DNA from: Byssothecium circinans
Lineage: Eukaryota > Ascomycota > Dothideomycetes > Pleosporales > Massarinaceae
Direction: 5' to 3'
Length of the DNA: 64,000 bases
Assembly: GCA_010015675.1 (NCBI GenBank)
Contig: ML977005.1
Span: forward strand, 341,274 to 405,273
Positions 42,817 to 53,638 of the stretch are shown here, in pieces; position 1 is the first letter of the stretch, and every line of letters starts with the position of its first letter. The translations under genes were made by a program, and so were the position numbers. The notes under the pieces were generated by a model. That model made no database searches. It was not told the DNA's origin and was given only the letters and a program-made list of their open reading frames with translations.

Positions 42817-45468
42817 CTACAGCTTTTCGACAAACGTCCATTCTAAGCCCTCGACTTTTCCACTGTCGCTTGTTACAACGACCTCTTTTGCTTCGCCGGG
42901 AACAATATCGAAACCATTGTCACTCAAACTAACACCCTGCTTCTCGCTGAAGACGAAGCCCTTCACAGGCCTCTTCGCCGAAATTGTAGCTTTCTCACCA
43001 CCGTCCGAGTAGTGAATTTCCACACCGCGATCCGGAAAGTTTAGGTACTTGATCGGATCTGGCCACGATACATCGCTAGAGACTTGTTTACCATCAATCG
43101 AAAGCGTGGCGTACACGACGAAAGGATCGGCCTTCGAGATACTGAACGCCGCGTTCACATCTTGAAGATCAGGAACCACAATCCCTTTCTTCCGAAGAAC
43201 GTCCGTCGTCCCGTTCGCTACTATCTCCGCCTCATGCTTCGAGCGCCCCAAGACCTCCTCTCCCGTCTTCACCGATATAAAACGAAGCACCACTTCCCCT
43301 TGCAAGCTATGCGTCTTCGAGCTCGCAACCCACACATCAATCTCCACCTCACCCCACACCTTCCGCATATCAATATGACTCGTATCCCTCTGCCACAGTT
43401 CATCAGCTGGTCTCACAGTCCACTCATGCACCTTTCTCTGTACATTCACCGTGACCGGCTCGAGCGCGCGCTTAATAGCATAATACCCCGGTTTGGGGAC
43501 CTGATAGTAATCCACAACCGCCCAACTCATAGTAGGCCAGCAATCATTCAACTGCCACACCAAAACACCTCCACACTTCCTACTCCCCGGCGATCCCCAA
43601 TCGCGCCGCCAGGACCTGTAGGCCCAGGACAGCGCATCGGCCTGCATGACCTGTGTCAGATGCGTGAAACCCTTGAGATCATAGCGGATGCGGAAGTTCT
43701 CTGCGACGTAGGCGACGAGACGGCGTTCGTGGCCGATGGCTTTGTTGCGGAAATCCATGGCCATGGAACCTGGGTATCGGTCTTCTTCCGCTGTGATGGA
43801 CTTCTGGAGCGTGTCGAGATGGGGATATGCTTCCATGCCGAATTCGGAGACGAAACGACCGCCCATGCGAGGGAGGCGGTGGTAGGGTTCCATGGTGCCG
43901 TGCCAGACGTTCCATTGATGTATGTCGCCTACCGTCGGATCGACTTTGAGCACCGTCGACGTACCGTTTCCGAAGGGTGAGGAGGGATGGTACGGCACGC
44001 CTTTCGTTTCTTCCTTGACGATCTTGGGGAGGAGGTACTCGTAGATGTATCGTGCCGGGAAATTAGTTTTGAGCCAGGATTGTGGGTCCTTGTCGCCTTC
44101 GTAGTCGTATTCTAGTCCGTACCGTTCGACGAGCTGGTAGTCTTCGTTGTTACCGGCCCAGATGACCAGGCTGGAATGGTTTCGTAGTCGTCGCACGTTT
44201 TGTCGAGCTTCTGTCTCTACGGAGGCGAGATATGTGGGATAAGTTGGGTAGCTTGCACATGCGAAGGCGAAGTCTTGCCATATTATTATACCGAGTTCGT
44301 CTGCGGCGTCGTAAAATGCGTCGGCTTCGTAGATACCGCCGCCCCAGACACGAACCATGGTTTGGTTTCCTTCGGCGGCTTTCGAGATCCATGACCGGTA
44401 ATCGTTGGGTGTGGTGCGGGAAGGGAATGAGTCGGCGGGGATCCAACAACTACCGCCGCTGAAGATGTCGACGTTGTTGATGCGGAAGTAGAAAGATGTG
44501 CCATGACTGTCGGCCTCTTGTATCAGTTCAACTTTGCGAAAGCCGATCTTCTTCGATATTTGATGCATGACTGGGCTGGTTTGAGTCTCAGTCAAGGATG
44601 CAGCTACATTGTATAGAGGCTGCTCGCCATAGCCCCGCGGCCACCAAAGCCGCACCTCTTCAAGCTCGAACGCTTCGCTCAGTGTTCCTTCAGGATGACC
44701 TTCCGTGTGCTTGAGTTGATTAAGCGTCATGATAGTTTTCTCCTGACCTGACGATGCCACAGTGACTTCCACATTCCCATAGCCTTCAACCCTGACGAAA
44801 ACTGTCCCGCTCACACGCTTGAGATCGTCACTGATGTCGTATTCAACCCATAAATCTGCAATGCGACTCTTGAATGCTTCCAGGCGAATAGGTTTCCACG
44901 GGCCAGCACCGAGGAGAATCGGTCCCCAATCCCAGCCCCAGTGGTACTGTGCTTTACGTACAGGTCCGCGTGAGATCTCCGTCTGGTGTACGATAAAACG
45001 ATGCTCTTTGTGCTCTTTGACTAGCTCGAGTCCTTTCTGGCGTGCAGATTCGAATTCGATCTCCAATCCGTTCTCTGCACCGTCAATGCTCTTGACAAGT
45101 TCAGTGACATCGATGCGATGTTCAACAAACATGTTCTCCGACTCTAAGATGACTTCGCCATTGAGGTAGACGGTGGCGAAGGTATCCAGTCCTTCGAAAA
45201 CTAGTATGGCCTTGGAGCCAGGTCCTTTGGGCAGAAGGTCAGTGCGAAAGGTTGTTTTGTACGTCCAAGGTACGTCCTCGATCCAGCGGACGGAGAGTTC
45301 GTTGAGGTCTTCGAAAGGGTCTGCGATTTTTCCATTTTTGATCAAGTCTAGATGAACTTCAGTGGGGAGGTTGCTCGCTGGCAAGTACTCTGAAGTTGAA
45401 GACCGGTCTCCTTGCTTGAACGTCCAGCCCTCGTCGAGGCTTTTCGATCGATATGGTACACTCGCCAT
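42817..45468 (-). CDS. mndB: beta-mannosidase, GH2 (intracellular, MndB type)
   Basis: A single 883-residue exon. It removes beta-linked mannose from the non-reducing end of manno-oligosaccharides. GH2 layout is visible: N-terminal sugar-binding domain (SLDEGWTFKQ, HWGWDWGP), immunoglobulin-like domain, and a TIM barrel with the acid/base Glu442 in WAGNNED and the nucleophile Glu542 in SEFGMEAYP, the expected 100 residues apart. There is no signal peptide, which fits the intracellular B clade. I start at MASVPYRSKS (45468) because homologues begin near there; an in-frame extension to 45552 lacks family support. Divergent from a sugar porter, suggesting import followed by cleavage. Confidence 0.93.
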   Translation of the reverse strand: MASVPYRSKSLDEGWTFKQGDRSSTSEYLPASNLPTEVHLDLIKNGKIADPFEDLNELSVRWIEDVPWTYKTTFRTDLLPKGPGSKAILVFEGLDTFATVYLNGEVILESENMFVEHRIDVTELVKSIDGAENGLEIEFESARQKGLELVKEHKEHRFIVHQTEISRGPVRKAQYHWGWDWGPILLGAGPWKPIRLEAFKSRIADLWVEYDISDDLKRVSGTVFVRVEGYGNVEVTVASSGQEKTIMTLNQLKHTEGHPEGTLSEAFELEEVRLWWPRGYGEQPLYNVAASLTETQTSPVMHQISKKIGFRKVELIQEADSHGTSFYFRINNVDIFSGGSCWIPADSFPSRTTPNDYRSWISKAAEGNQTMVRVWGGGIYEADAFYDAADELGIIIWQDFAFACASYPTYPTYLASVETEARQNVRRLRNHSSLVIWAGNNEDYQLVERYGLEYDYEGDKDPQSWLKTNFPARYIYEYLLPKIVKEETKGVPYHPSSPFGNGTSTVLKVDPTVGDIHQWNVWHGTMEPYHRLPRMGGRFVSEFGMEAYPHLDTLQKSITAEEDRYPGSMAMDFRNKAIGHERRLVAYVAENFRIRYDLKGFTHLTQVMQADALSWAYRSWRRDWGSPGSRKCGGVLVWQLNDCWPTMSWAVVDYYQVPKPGYYAIKRALEPVTVNVQRKVHEWTVRPADELWQRDTSHIDMRKVWGEVEIDVWVASSKTHSLQGEVVLRFISVKTGEEVLGRSKHEAEIVANGTTDVLRKKGIVVPDLQDVNAAFSISKADPFVVYATLSIDGKQVSSDVSWPDPIKYLNFPDRGVEIHYSDGGEKATISAKRPVKGFVFSEKQGVSLSDNGFDIVPGEAKEVVVTSDSGKVEGLEWTFVEKL

Positions 45469-45968
45469 GATATGTGACGATTTTGGTCTTCTTGAAGGGT
45501 TCCCACGAGCCTCACAAATCACCTTTGTCGCGAAGTTGAACAAGAGTTCCAAACAAGTATCCCGAGCTGATTCATTGCCAAGAAACGTCTTTTAGGCGTT
45601 ATTCCGAAAGGCGGGAAGGATGCAGCTATCACAATGCGGGGTTGTCCAACGGCCGACCGAACATGGCAACGATCACCGTTGTGATGCGGTTGTCTGCCGC
45701 TTCCGTTGCGGAAAACACCCTCCAATAATTGCCTTGCGATTATCACTCGCGTAGACGCAGGTGGTTCCTGCTGCAACGATAAGATACAATGTAACCTTGC
45801 ACAGGTTGATAAACGTTGGTATATGAGATGGAGGCTCCGGACGGTTGGGTTACAGAGACCACGGTGGGGTAGTTCGCTCCAACTGTTCGCTGGCTCCACA
45901 ACTCCACAACTCCATCATCTCCATCTTTTTAACTTCTTTAAGTGAAAAAAGGAGTTCGCATTAGGACG
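45469..45968. promoter_or_regulatory. divergent promoter region of beta-mannosidase and sugar porter
   Basis: 500 bp shared between two head-to-head genes of related metabolism. No operator could be assigned with confidence. Confidence 0.5.
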
Positions 45969-47767
45969 ATGGCGGAGACAGCTGCAAAAAATGCCGAGTT
46001 TGTGGGCGAGAAGACGTTGACTGAGGATGGCAGGAAGATTGTGGAGGAAACGGAGGTGGAGGGCGTGAATGCGACGTTCGCTGCCATCATGGCCAAACAT
46101 AAACCGAATCAGTGGGGCAAAGGACATTTGAAGCTTTACGTTTTGGCCGCTGTTTGTTTCCTCAACTCCACCATGAGCGGTCAGTGTTGTTGACATCCCC
46201 TGATGGTCGATTTTTAACATCTCGACAGGCTTCGATGGCTCGCTCATGGGCAGCATCAACGCCCTTCCAAATTTCACCAAATACTATGGCCTCCCCAAAA
46301 ATGGAACACTGTCCACTGGCATCGTCTTCGCCATTTTTCAGATCGGCCAGATGTGCGCTTCCCTCTTCGTTTGGGTCGCAGATTGGTTGGGTCGGAAGTG
46401 GTTGATATTCATCGGCACTACTGGGGTCATCGTCGGCACAATCGTCACTTCGACTGCGACAACACTGCCAACATTCATCGGTGGAAGGTTTCTGCTGAGT
46501 TTCTTCGCGCAGTTGGCTTGTGCAGCTTCACCGCTGTACTTGGTTGAAGTCGCACCAGCACAATATCGGGGAACTCTTGCTGGGCTATATAATACTTTCT
46601 ATTACTTGGTAAGCATCCAACCCTTGATGGGAGGTATGACGCTGATATCCCAGGGCTCCATACTTGCCACCTCATCTGTATACGGTGCGCATAAGCATCT
46701 CTCCAGCACGAACCTCGACTGGCGCCTGCCGTTGTGGCTCCAGATGATTTGTCCCGCGTTCGTATGCTGCGTCATCCTCTTCTTCCCAGAGTCACCTCGA
46801 TGGCTCATCGGCAAAGACCGGTACGAAGAGGCGCGCGACTTCTTGATCAAATACCACGCAAACGGCGATCCCGACCATCCAATTGTCGCGCTTGAGATGG
46901 CAGAAATGACCGAGTCGCTAAGGAAAGAGCCAGTAACTCATTGGCGCAACTTCTTCGACCTTAGTGTTCTCTTCAAGACAAGAGCAAGGAGATATAGGAC
47001 TATGTTGAACATGACGTTTGCTTGGTTTGGACAGTTCTCCGGCAACAACGTCGTGTCGTACTACCTCCCATACCTCCTCACTAATGTTGGCATTACGGAT
47101 ACGGATACTAAGTTGCTGCTCAACATTATGTACGCTGTTGAAGGCTGGATTTTTGCTACCGCTGGAGCTCGCTTACATGATGTGTTCGGCCGTCGTAAGA
47201 TGCTACTCGGCGCAACGGCTGGGCTGATTATCGCGTTATCCATCACTGCAGGAACAGCGGCCGGGTACGTCAATACGGGTAGCAAGACCAGCTCATCTGC
47301 CTCGATTGGATTCATCTTCGTCTTCGGCGCAATATTCGCCTTTGCATTCACCTCGATGCAGCCGATCTATCCCGCGGAGGTCATGTCGAATGACATGCGT
47401 GCGAAGGGTATGGGAACGTATAAGCTTGTTGGCGGCACTGCGGGATTTATTAATACGTTTGCTGCCCCGATCGCTCTGAAGAATGTAAGCTCCAGTTTCT
47501 CTCATTTCCCGTAGATCATAACCTTACGAGTGATAGATCGGCTACTGGTTCTACGTCTTCTTCGTGGGCTGGGATATCTTCGAGTTCATCTTTATGTATT
47601 TCTTCTACGTCGAGACGAAGGGGTTGACGCTTGAGGAGATGGACGAGATTTTTGAGGCGAAGAACCCGAGGAAGGCAAGTACGCAGAAGAAGAAAGTCAA
47701 GGTTAGGACTGTTTTGGGAAGTGACGGTAAGGTGGAGAACGAGATTGTCGGTAAAGTTGAGGCGTAA
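45969..47767 (+). CDS. MFS sugar porter (lactose-permease/hexose-transporter-like)
   Basis: Four exons (45969-46179, 46229-46608, 46654-47484, 47537-47767) give 550 residues. Sugar-porter motifs: GFDGSLMG in segment 1, DWLGRK after segment 2, PESPRWLIGK before the central loop, GQFSGNNVVSYYLP in segment 7 and VETKGLTLEEMDEIF after segment 12. The second intron is only 45 nt and itself frame-neutral (GTAAGC to CCCAG); splicing it restores FYYLGSILATSSVYGA, the normal family sequence. Fungal members import lactose, cellobiose, galacturonate and other sugars; neighbouring beta-mannosidase hints at a mannose-containing substrate. Confidence 0.92.
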
Positions 47768-47996
47768 GCGACAAGGAAGTCGCATGGCATGGGGATATTC
47801 GTGTTTCCACTCACTTCAGTTCAACCAACCTTATAAAAACTTGCTCTTGGCGTCAATCAGAATAAGCTTCACAACTTCCTCAGGCAAGACGTCCTTCACC
47901 TCCACTAACCACTGACTGGATTACGAGTCAGAAAGCCAATCTCCCGTGTTCCTCACTTCCATTTCCTTACGCACTCTTCTCAGTCGGCCTAACAAG

Positions 47997-49106
47997 ATGA
48001 GAACCCGCAAAAACAATCTGCCGGACATCGAACCGGAACCGACCACTCCTCCATCAAGGCACGACAAGAAGACTCCAACCAAGGCGACCAAACAACAACC
48101 CTCCATCAAGACCGAAGAGTCGGCACAGCAGAGTGCGAACAGTCCGTCGGAGCTGATTGATCTTACAAACTCACCGCCGAGACGCAGTATGGTACAAAAG
48201 CGTCCTACTGACATACCTGCACCAAGTCCGCGGTCGTCGAAGAAGAGGATAAAAATGGAAGAGGGCGGCATGGCTGCTACGGGTATCGAGGCAGAAGGAC
48301 CATTGTCCGAGTGTGCGAATGCCCCGTTGCTACTTGAGAGGTATATGATTACCAAATTATCCATCCGCTTTGCGCCTACTAAAATCAGTAGTTTGCGGGT
48401 CGCGAATATGGTAGTCGTCAAGTGCGGTAGGCCTGACGCCTTGCCAGGCGAGTGGCTACTGTCCAAGGACCTACTACGACGGGAGTCCGCGTACTTTAGG
48501 AAGAAACTGACTGCTTCAACCACTGAGGTAGATTTCGACAGAGGTGGTGCACCTACCTTCGAGTTGTTTCTCCAATGGCTACATACCGGCGACTACCAAG
48601 AATATTCCTTCTTTGCCCAGACCCCTTATCCGAGCCAGAAGCTTGTGCTGAATCGCGACCTGGCACCTATCGATACAGAGGACATTCAAGATCTTCTCCC
48701 ATGGGCAGTAAAGGCTGCGGCGTTCGCTTGGGATATGGGTTTGTTCCTCGGAGCACCCGCCTTCCAAAATTATGCGATGCGCCGCCTCTTCGAAGCATTC
48801 ACGCGCAAGTCCCCAATAGCGGAGGTGGATCCTTCCATGTTGGATTACTTGAGCTCCCGCAATCAATACAAGGAGATGCCTTATCCAATATGCGAAGTCC
48901 TCGAGGACATTGTCATTCGCAACTGGGGCGACAAGGCGCTCGTCGATTCCGATGATCCAGTGTGGACAACAATCATGAGCAAGAACATTCGATTCTGTCA
49001 GAAACTTGCCAGGGGTACGGGTATCAAGCTCGAGGAGCGTCGACGAATCCCCATGCGGGTTGAGGACTATTTGGTCGGCGAAGACGAAAGCATTCTCGAA
49101 AACTGA
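47997..49106 (+). CDS. BTB/POZ-like domain protein with a SUMO-interaction-like motif
   Basis: A single 369-residue exon from ATG 47997 (AACAAGATGA). Residues 1-90 are disordered and basic, with SELIDLTNSP at about 51-60, an acid-flanked hydrophobic patch of the SUMO-interaction type, and a nuclear-signal-like SSKKRIKME. From about 134 a BTB-like fold is suggested by VVVKCGR...LLSKDLLRRESAYFRKKL...FELFLQWLHTGDY, followed by an alpha-helical part. This arrangement is common in fungal BTB proteins of unknown role. Nuclear location is inferred. It follows the sugar porter in the same direction, with about 230 bp between. Confidence 0.78.
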   Translation: MRTRKNNLPDIEPEPTTPPSRHDKKTPTKATKQQPSIKTEESAQQSANSPSELIDLTNSPPRRSMVQKRPTDIPAPSPRSSKKRIKMEEGGMAATGIEAEGPLSECANAPLLLERYMITKLSIRFAPTKISSLRVANMVVVKCGRPDALPGEWLLSKDLLRRESAYFRKKLTASTTEVDFDRGGAPTFELFLQWLHTGDYQEYSFFAQTPYPSQKLVLNRDLAPIDTEDIQDLLPWAVKAAAFAWDMGLFLGAPAFQNYAMRRLFEAFTRKSPIAEVDPSMLDYLSSRNQYKEMPYPICEVLEDIVIRNWGDKALVDSDDPVWTTIMSKNIRFCQKLARGTGIKLEERRRIPMRVEDYLVGEDESILEN

Positions 49107-50011
49107 CCGTCTTCTATACCAACTGGTAAGCATTCTGACCTATTTTGTTCTTCACTCTCGTAATGTGAGGTGCGGTTGTCTGTCAAGGGACTTGCAAAGG
49201 CATACGCAGCTGACGAATCGTCAGGAGAAGGGCCCAGTCTTTTCAATAACAACAACCTTAGCGGCACATCCTCGAACTTGTTTCTATACGAAAAGGAACC
49301 CGGGTCGATTATATGCTTCATTAAATGAGTATTTAGCTGTCTAGTATTTTCCTTTGGCGTCCGGTAATGGTCTCGAGGTTTTGAAAAGGGAGAAAATAAG
49401 GTATATTCCACTTGAGCAGTTGCTTGATGAAGGAAGAAAATCTATCTCTTGCGGACAAATGGGCTGCGTTGGACAAGGATGGAGTATACGGGTGGACTAT
49501 CGTTCCCACTCAGATACCATGGTAATCCAATAACTTTTCAGAAAGCAAGGGGGAAACCGGCGTTTGGTCTGCATGACAATTTCCAACGATTTCACATTAA
49601 ACTCCAAATAATTCTCGGCCACAATTCTCACTAAAACCGGGAATGCTTCATGCTCATAGTGCACTTGTACTACGCGTTAATCATGCTAGGGCTTACCTAA
49701 ATCCGCGGCCCCCAACGGCCTTCGCCGCATACGCACTCCACCCCCGCCCAATCGCATCGTCCACACCACTCGCACATGTCAGCGTCTCGTATTCTTTAAT
49801 GTAAACTACCACCTTTCTAAAGTAGCCATAAAAGCCCCGAACGCTCTTGTACTTCTCGAAATCCACGCAACTCCTCCCTAGCAACGCAACAAGCAACCAC
49901 GACCAGGCTTCCAGAAAAAAACAACCCCCCTCCCGACCCCCGCCCTCCATCCCCTCCTCACTCCTCCCCCAGCAAACAACAGACGAAAACAAGAAGCCGC
50001 TTACCGCCAAA
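49107..50011. other. intergenic region
   Basis: No gene recognised. 49840-50011 is a C/A-rich leader-like stretch before the SDR start; the frame is open through it, but the first ATG in good context is 50012. Confidence 0.45.
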
Positions 50012-51145
50012 ATGTCATCCTTCCCCGCCCTCCAAAGCGTCTGGTCCCAATACTTCCCCCCAGCACCCGACTACACGCCCTCCCACATCCCCTCCCTCAC
50101 CGGAAAAACGCTCCTCATAACCGGCGCAAACAGCGGCATCGGCTACGAACTCCTAAAACTCCTCTACCCCACAGGCGCAACCATATACCTCGCTTGCCGC
50201 TCCGAAGCCAGCGCCCTCGCCGCCATCTCGTCCATAAAAGCCGGCTACGCCTCTCCTGCCCCCGATACCTCAACCCCCAAAACGCCCTCGACACTCCGGT
50301 TTCTCCACCTCGACCTCGCGGACCTGAACAGCGTGCGTCGCGCCGCCGCCGAGCTGCTGCAGCAGGAGACGAAACTGGATATCCTGTGGAACAATGCAGC
50401 GCTGGCGGCGGCGCCGTTGGGGAGCAGTACGGCGCAGGGCATTGAGGGTCATGTGGGGACGAATTGCGTGGCGCCGTTGCTGTTTACGCAATTGGTGCTG
50501 CCGTTGCTGAAGAGCGCGGCGGCGGGGGCGCCGCGCGGGAGTGTGAGGGTGGTGTGGACGGGGTCGGTCATGGTGGATACGCATGCGCCGAGGGGCGGGG
50601 TCGATTTCGACGTCATTGACGGCGGGGCGACGAGGAGGAGTGTGCCGGATTATGCGGCGTCCAAGGTGGGGAATTGGTGGCTTTGTGTTGAGAGTGCGAA
50701 GGCGTGGGGGCCGTTTGGTGGGTTTTGCTTTTCCTTCCCTTTTTTTTTCTTTTTCTTTTTTTGCCCCGTTCCGTTTGTTAGCACCGTAGGCGTATATTGC
50801 GCAGCTTCTTCGTAAACCCTCACTGCTGACTAAACCCCTCTTCATGCAGGAATTTCCAGCGTCGTCCACAATCCGGGGAACCTCAACTCGCGCGCCTACA
50901 GGAACCAACCCTGGTACATCATGATCATCTTAAGGACACTCTTCTTGTACGACAACAGCTACGGCGCGCTTACGCTGGCGTACTCGGGGCTGAGCGAGGA
51001 GGTGAAGAACGGGGATTATATCTGGCCGTGGGGGCGGAAGGGGATGAGCACGAGGGAGGATTTGAAGGTGCAGCTTGAGAAGGGGGCGCCGGAGAGGTTT
51101 TGGAAGTGGTGTGAGGAGAAGGGGAAGTTGGGAATTGAGGGTTGA
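50012..51145 (+). CDS. short-chain dehydrogenase/reductase (retinol-dehydrogenase-like)
   Basis: Two exons (50012-50717, 50850-51145) around a 132-nt intron (GTGGGT, GCTGACTAAAC, GCAG) give 333 residues. Classical SDR features: NAD(P)-binding TGANSGIG (37-44), LDLADLNSVRRAA, NNA at 127-129, catalytic Ser185 (WTGSVM) and Tyr214/Lys218 in PDYAASK; exon 2 supplies the substrate side (HNPGNLNSR). The glycine after NNA is replaced by Ala (NNAALAA), a mild deviation. Of the WW-oxidoreductase/retinol-dehydrogenase-like group, often seen with lipid or secondary metabolism, but there is no pathway gene nearby. The second exon is strongly basic and acidic at its end (GKLGIEG stop). Confidence 0.9.
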
Positions 51146-51311
51146 GGGTTTTTTTTTGTGGTGCTGGATAGATGGGTTTAAGGTTGCAGTAAGTGTGGGT
51201 GTAGATGGAGTTGGGGGAGGATTTCGGGGCGGATTCGTGGGGTATTGCATATGCGTGCCGTCTTTTATGGGATTGTGTAGGCTTATATGAAATATAAATT
51301 AATCAAGGCTT

Positions 51312-53207
51312 TCAAGCACTTCGTCCCGGCCAAGCGTCAACCAAACCCTCCCAAATCTCAACATCACCAAACTCAACTCCACTCTCACCAGCACCCTCAA
51401 CAAAGGCTCCCACATCCCTACTATCCTCCCACCAACTCCAGATCCACGTACTAAGCGCAAACCTCCCGTTAGCATGGACCTCCACCACTCCACCATCAAC
51501 CACAACCGTAAGCTCCAGAGCCTCGATACTCGTCCCATTACTTCCATTCGGCACGTCAAAGAGACGCAGCTTGCCAACTTCAGGATCGGTGGGGATGCCC
51601 GGTGTTGTGGATGCAGCGGCTGAGCTGTTCGATCGATCGATGATGAGGCTTTCGTTGGAGAATTGGTAGTATATCGTCGTTGATTCGTGGGCGCCGGAGA
51701 GGATTTTGAGACCGGCCTTGAGGTTTGTGTTGTTACGGGATGAAGACAGGAACGTGAGTGTTGTTGTAAGGACATAGTGTTTAGAAGACGGACTTCGATC
51801 AAGCGCCTTGCTCTCCGAGAATGTTCCTCCGGCCTGCGTGAATTGACTCGTACCATTACTCTTGAACGCCGCTACGGTCTCGCGAGCAATCTCCTGGTGT
51901 AGAGTAACTAATGTAAGCGTCCCGTTGCCATGTTCAGTCTCGATTCTCCACGATCCTTTCTCACGTGAAAGCTCATTGTCGACAACGTCGATGTATCCCA
52001 CACTCAGCTCCCTGGGCAGAAGCAGCGACCCTGACCAATTCTGCTGCTGTGTCGGAAAGGCAAGCGTGCCATAGAAATTGCCAGTCAACCAAAGATACGT
52101 GATGAACCGATCTGGTGCCCCACTGTTCTGACCGGGAGCAGAAGAAGCACGAAGTTCCTTCCCAGCAGCTGCATATGCCGAGCGTCCCCAATCGAGAAAG
52201 CCCGCCATAGTGGGTCTGAATTCGAGGTTCCCGTCTTTTGAAATATTTTGGGTGCCTGCGACCCAAAGCATGTCTCTTTCATCACTGACTTGCGGAACGA
52301 TGGGCGCGTAGCTCCATTCCCCGCCTATCGTTGCAAAGATCTCGCCGTGAGGGTTATAGCCCTCTGAGTCCAGTGTAAACAGGTTGCCGACTTCGAAGTT
52401 GAACCCCCAGCGACCAGCCCAGCCTTCTTCAGTCCAGGTACTGTTTGCAGGTTCATGCCACCACTGCCCCAGATACTCCCACGTCTGGAATTCGGGATCT
52501 TGCTCGTATTGGCGGTAGAGGAAGATACTCGGTCCTTCGCTATGGACACCGCCAGAGATGATCGTGTACCATGTTCCGTTGGCACTTTTGAGGACGTCGT
52601 CGAAGATGGGGTTTTGGAAGACGTATGGATCGCGGAAACCAGTGACGTTTAGCGCAAAAGGTGGGCTCGGAATGACTGGGCCGTGCTCTAGCTTTGTGAA
52701 ATTACGGCCGCCGTCTGTGGCCATGGCAAGAGATTGCGTTTCGCTCCCTTTCGTGTATTTGATGGTCCATTGAATGGGAAGGTAGCTGACACTCGTATAC
52801 AGAAGAGTCGGCGTTCCGTTGATTCCTTGCTCGATCACGCTGCCGTCGAATACTGCCAGGTGGTCATTTATACCGCCTGCACGGATAAATGGTTCCGAAT
52901 TGGGGTTCACATCCTCATATGTCACGAGATCCGAGGTTGTTGCTCCGGAAGCGCCTTCATGGAGATAGCCGACATGGAAGAGGCCAGTTGCGGGATCAGT
53001 GTAGTGCATGCATGGATCTCCAATGGCACCGTAGGTAGGAAGTACGTGAGCTTTCGGCCGCCATGTATCGTAGAGAGAGCTGTTTGACAGTGTCGACAGG
53101 TTTGGAGGGGCGGAGTTGTAGTCGGGCGGACTTAGGCGAGCCGTGAGTGGATCCACCGCCAAAACGGCTATCGTGAAGTACACTGTCGAACTAATTGTGC
53201 GTCTCAT
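51312..53207 (-). CDS. secreted GH32 enzyme (invertase/fructosyltransferase-like)
   Basis: A single 631-residue exon with an N-terminal hydrophobic leader. It acts on sucrose or fructans outside the cell. The five-bladed propeller motifs are present in variant form: nucleophile Asp64 in AIGDPCMHYTDP (instead of NDPNG), the FRDP motif at 191-194 in TGFRDPYVF, and acid/base Glu272 in NFEVGNLF (instead of ECP). A C-terminal beta-sandwich follows, with many N-glycosylation sites (NGT, NST, NNT). The GDPC variant is characteristic of fungal fructosyltransferase/SucB-like GH32 proteins, so transfer to oligosaccharides is as likely as hydrolysis. Convergent with the SDR gene. Confidence 0.9.
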   Translation of the reverse strand: MRRTISSTVYFTIAVLAVDPLTARLSPPDYNSAPPNLSTLSNSSLYDTWRPKAHVLPTYGAIGDPCMHYTDPATGLFHVGYLHEGASGATTSDLVTYEDVNPNSEPFIRAGGINDHLAVFDGSVIEQGINGTPTLLYTSVSYLPIQWTIKYTKGSETQSLAMATDGGRNFTKLEHGPVIPSPPFALNVTGFRDPYVFQNPIFDDVLKSANGTWYTIISGGVHSEGPSIFLYRQYEQDPEFQTWEYLGQWWHEPANSTWTEEGWAGRWGFNFEVGNLFTLDSEGYNPHGEIFATIGGEWSYAPIVPQVSDERDMLWVAGTQNISKDGNLEFRPTMAGFLDWGRSAYAAAGKELRASSAPGQNSGAPDRFITYLWLTGNFYGTLAFPTQQQNWSGSLLLPRELSVGYIDVVDNELSREKGSWRIETEHGNGTLTLVTLHQEIARETVAAFKSNGTSQFTQAGGTFSESKALDRSPSSKHYVLTTTLTFLSSSRNNTNLKAGLKILSGAHESTTIYYQFSNESLIIDRSNSSAAASTTPGIPTDPEVGKLRLFDVPNGSNGTSIEALELTVVVDGGVVEVHANGRFALSTWIWSWWEDSRDVGAFVEGAGESGVEFGDVEIWEGLVDAWPGRSA

Positions 53208-53638
53208 CGTGAAGGACGTGGAAAGGAATTTCGAGATTTGCCTGCCGAGGAGCGAGAGGATATTTATATTTACAACACTTCGACACCTTACCGGCCGATG
53301 TTTTTCTTGTGCGGGAAATTTGTCGCGCTGATTTCCGCATGATCTGATGTCATGTCGGCCCGTACAGATGTATAATAGTAGCGCGCTTGTCTCAATAAGT
53401 ACGGGCCAAGACTACTCTGGTTGATCGTCGAATCATTGTACCAAGCCGTACGAAATTCCCGACATCACTTGAAAAGTCATGTATTAATGAGTGTCGTGAG
53501 TCGATATAGGAACCACGCTACTCAACTTGAATAAGGAATCCTCCAAGTCCAGTCTGCCGCCATAACTTTCAAACCTGAACACCATCGCCTGTAAATACAG
53601 CAAGGATCAATTGCGACCACCGTTAAAATATACAGTGG
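53208..53638. promoter_or_regulatory. GH32 promoter region
   Basis: 431 bp between the HET gene 3' end and the GH32 start. No specific operator was recognised. Confidence 0.4.

Noticed and set aside
43084..43980. 298-codon + strand frame inside the beta-mannosidase gene
   Set aside because: Antisense shadow of a well-supported single-exon gene.
50270..50908. 212-codon minus frame opposite the SDR gene
   Set aside because: Antisense shadow; Arg/Pro/His-rich with no domain.
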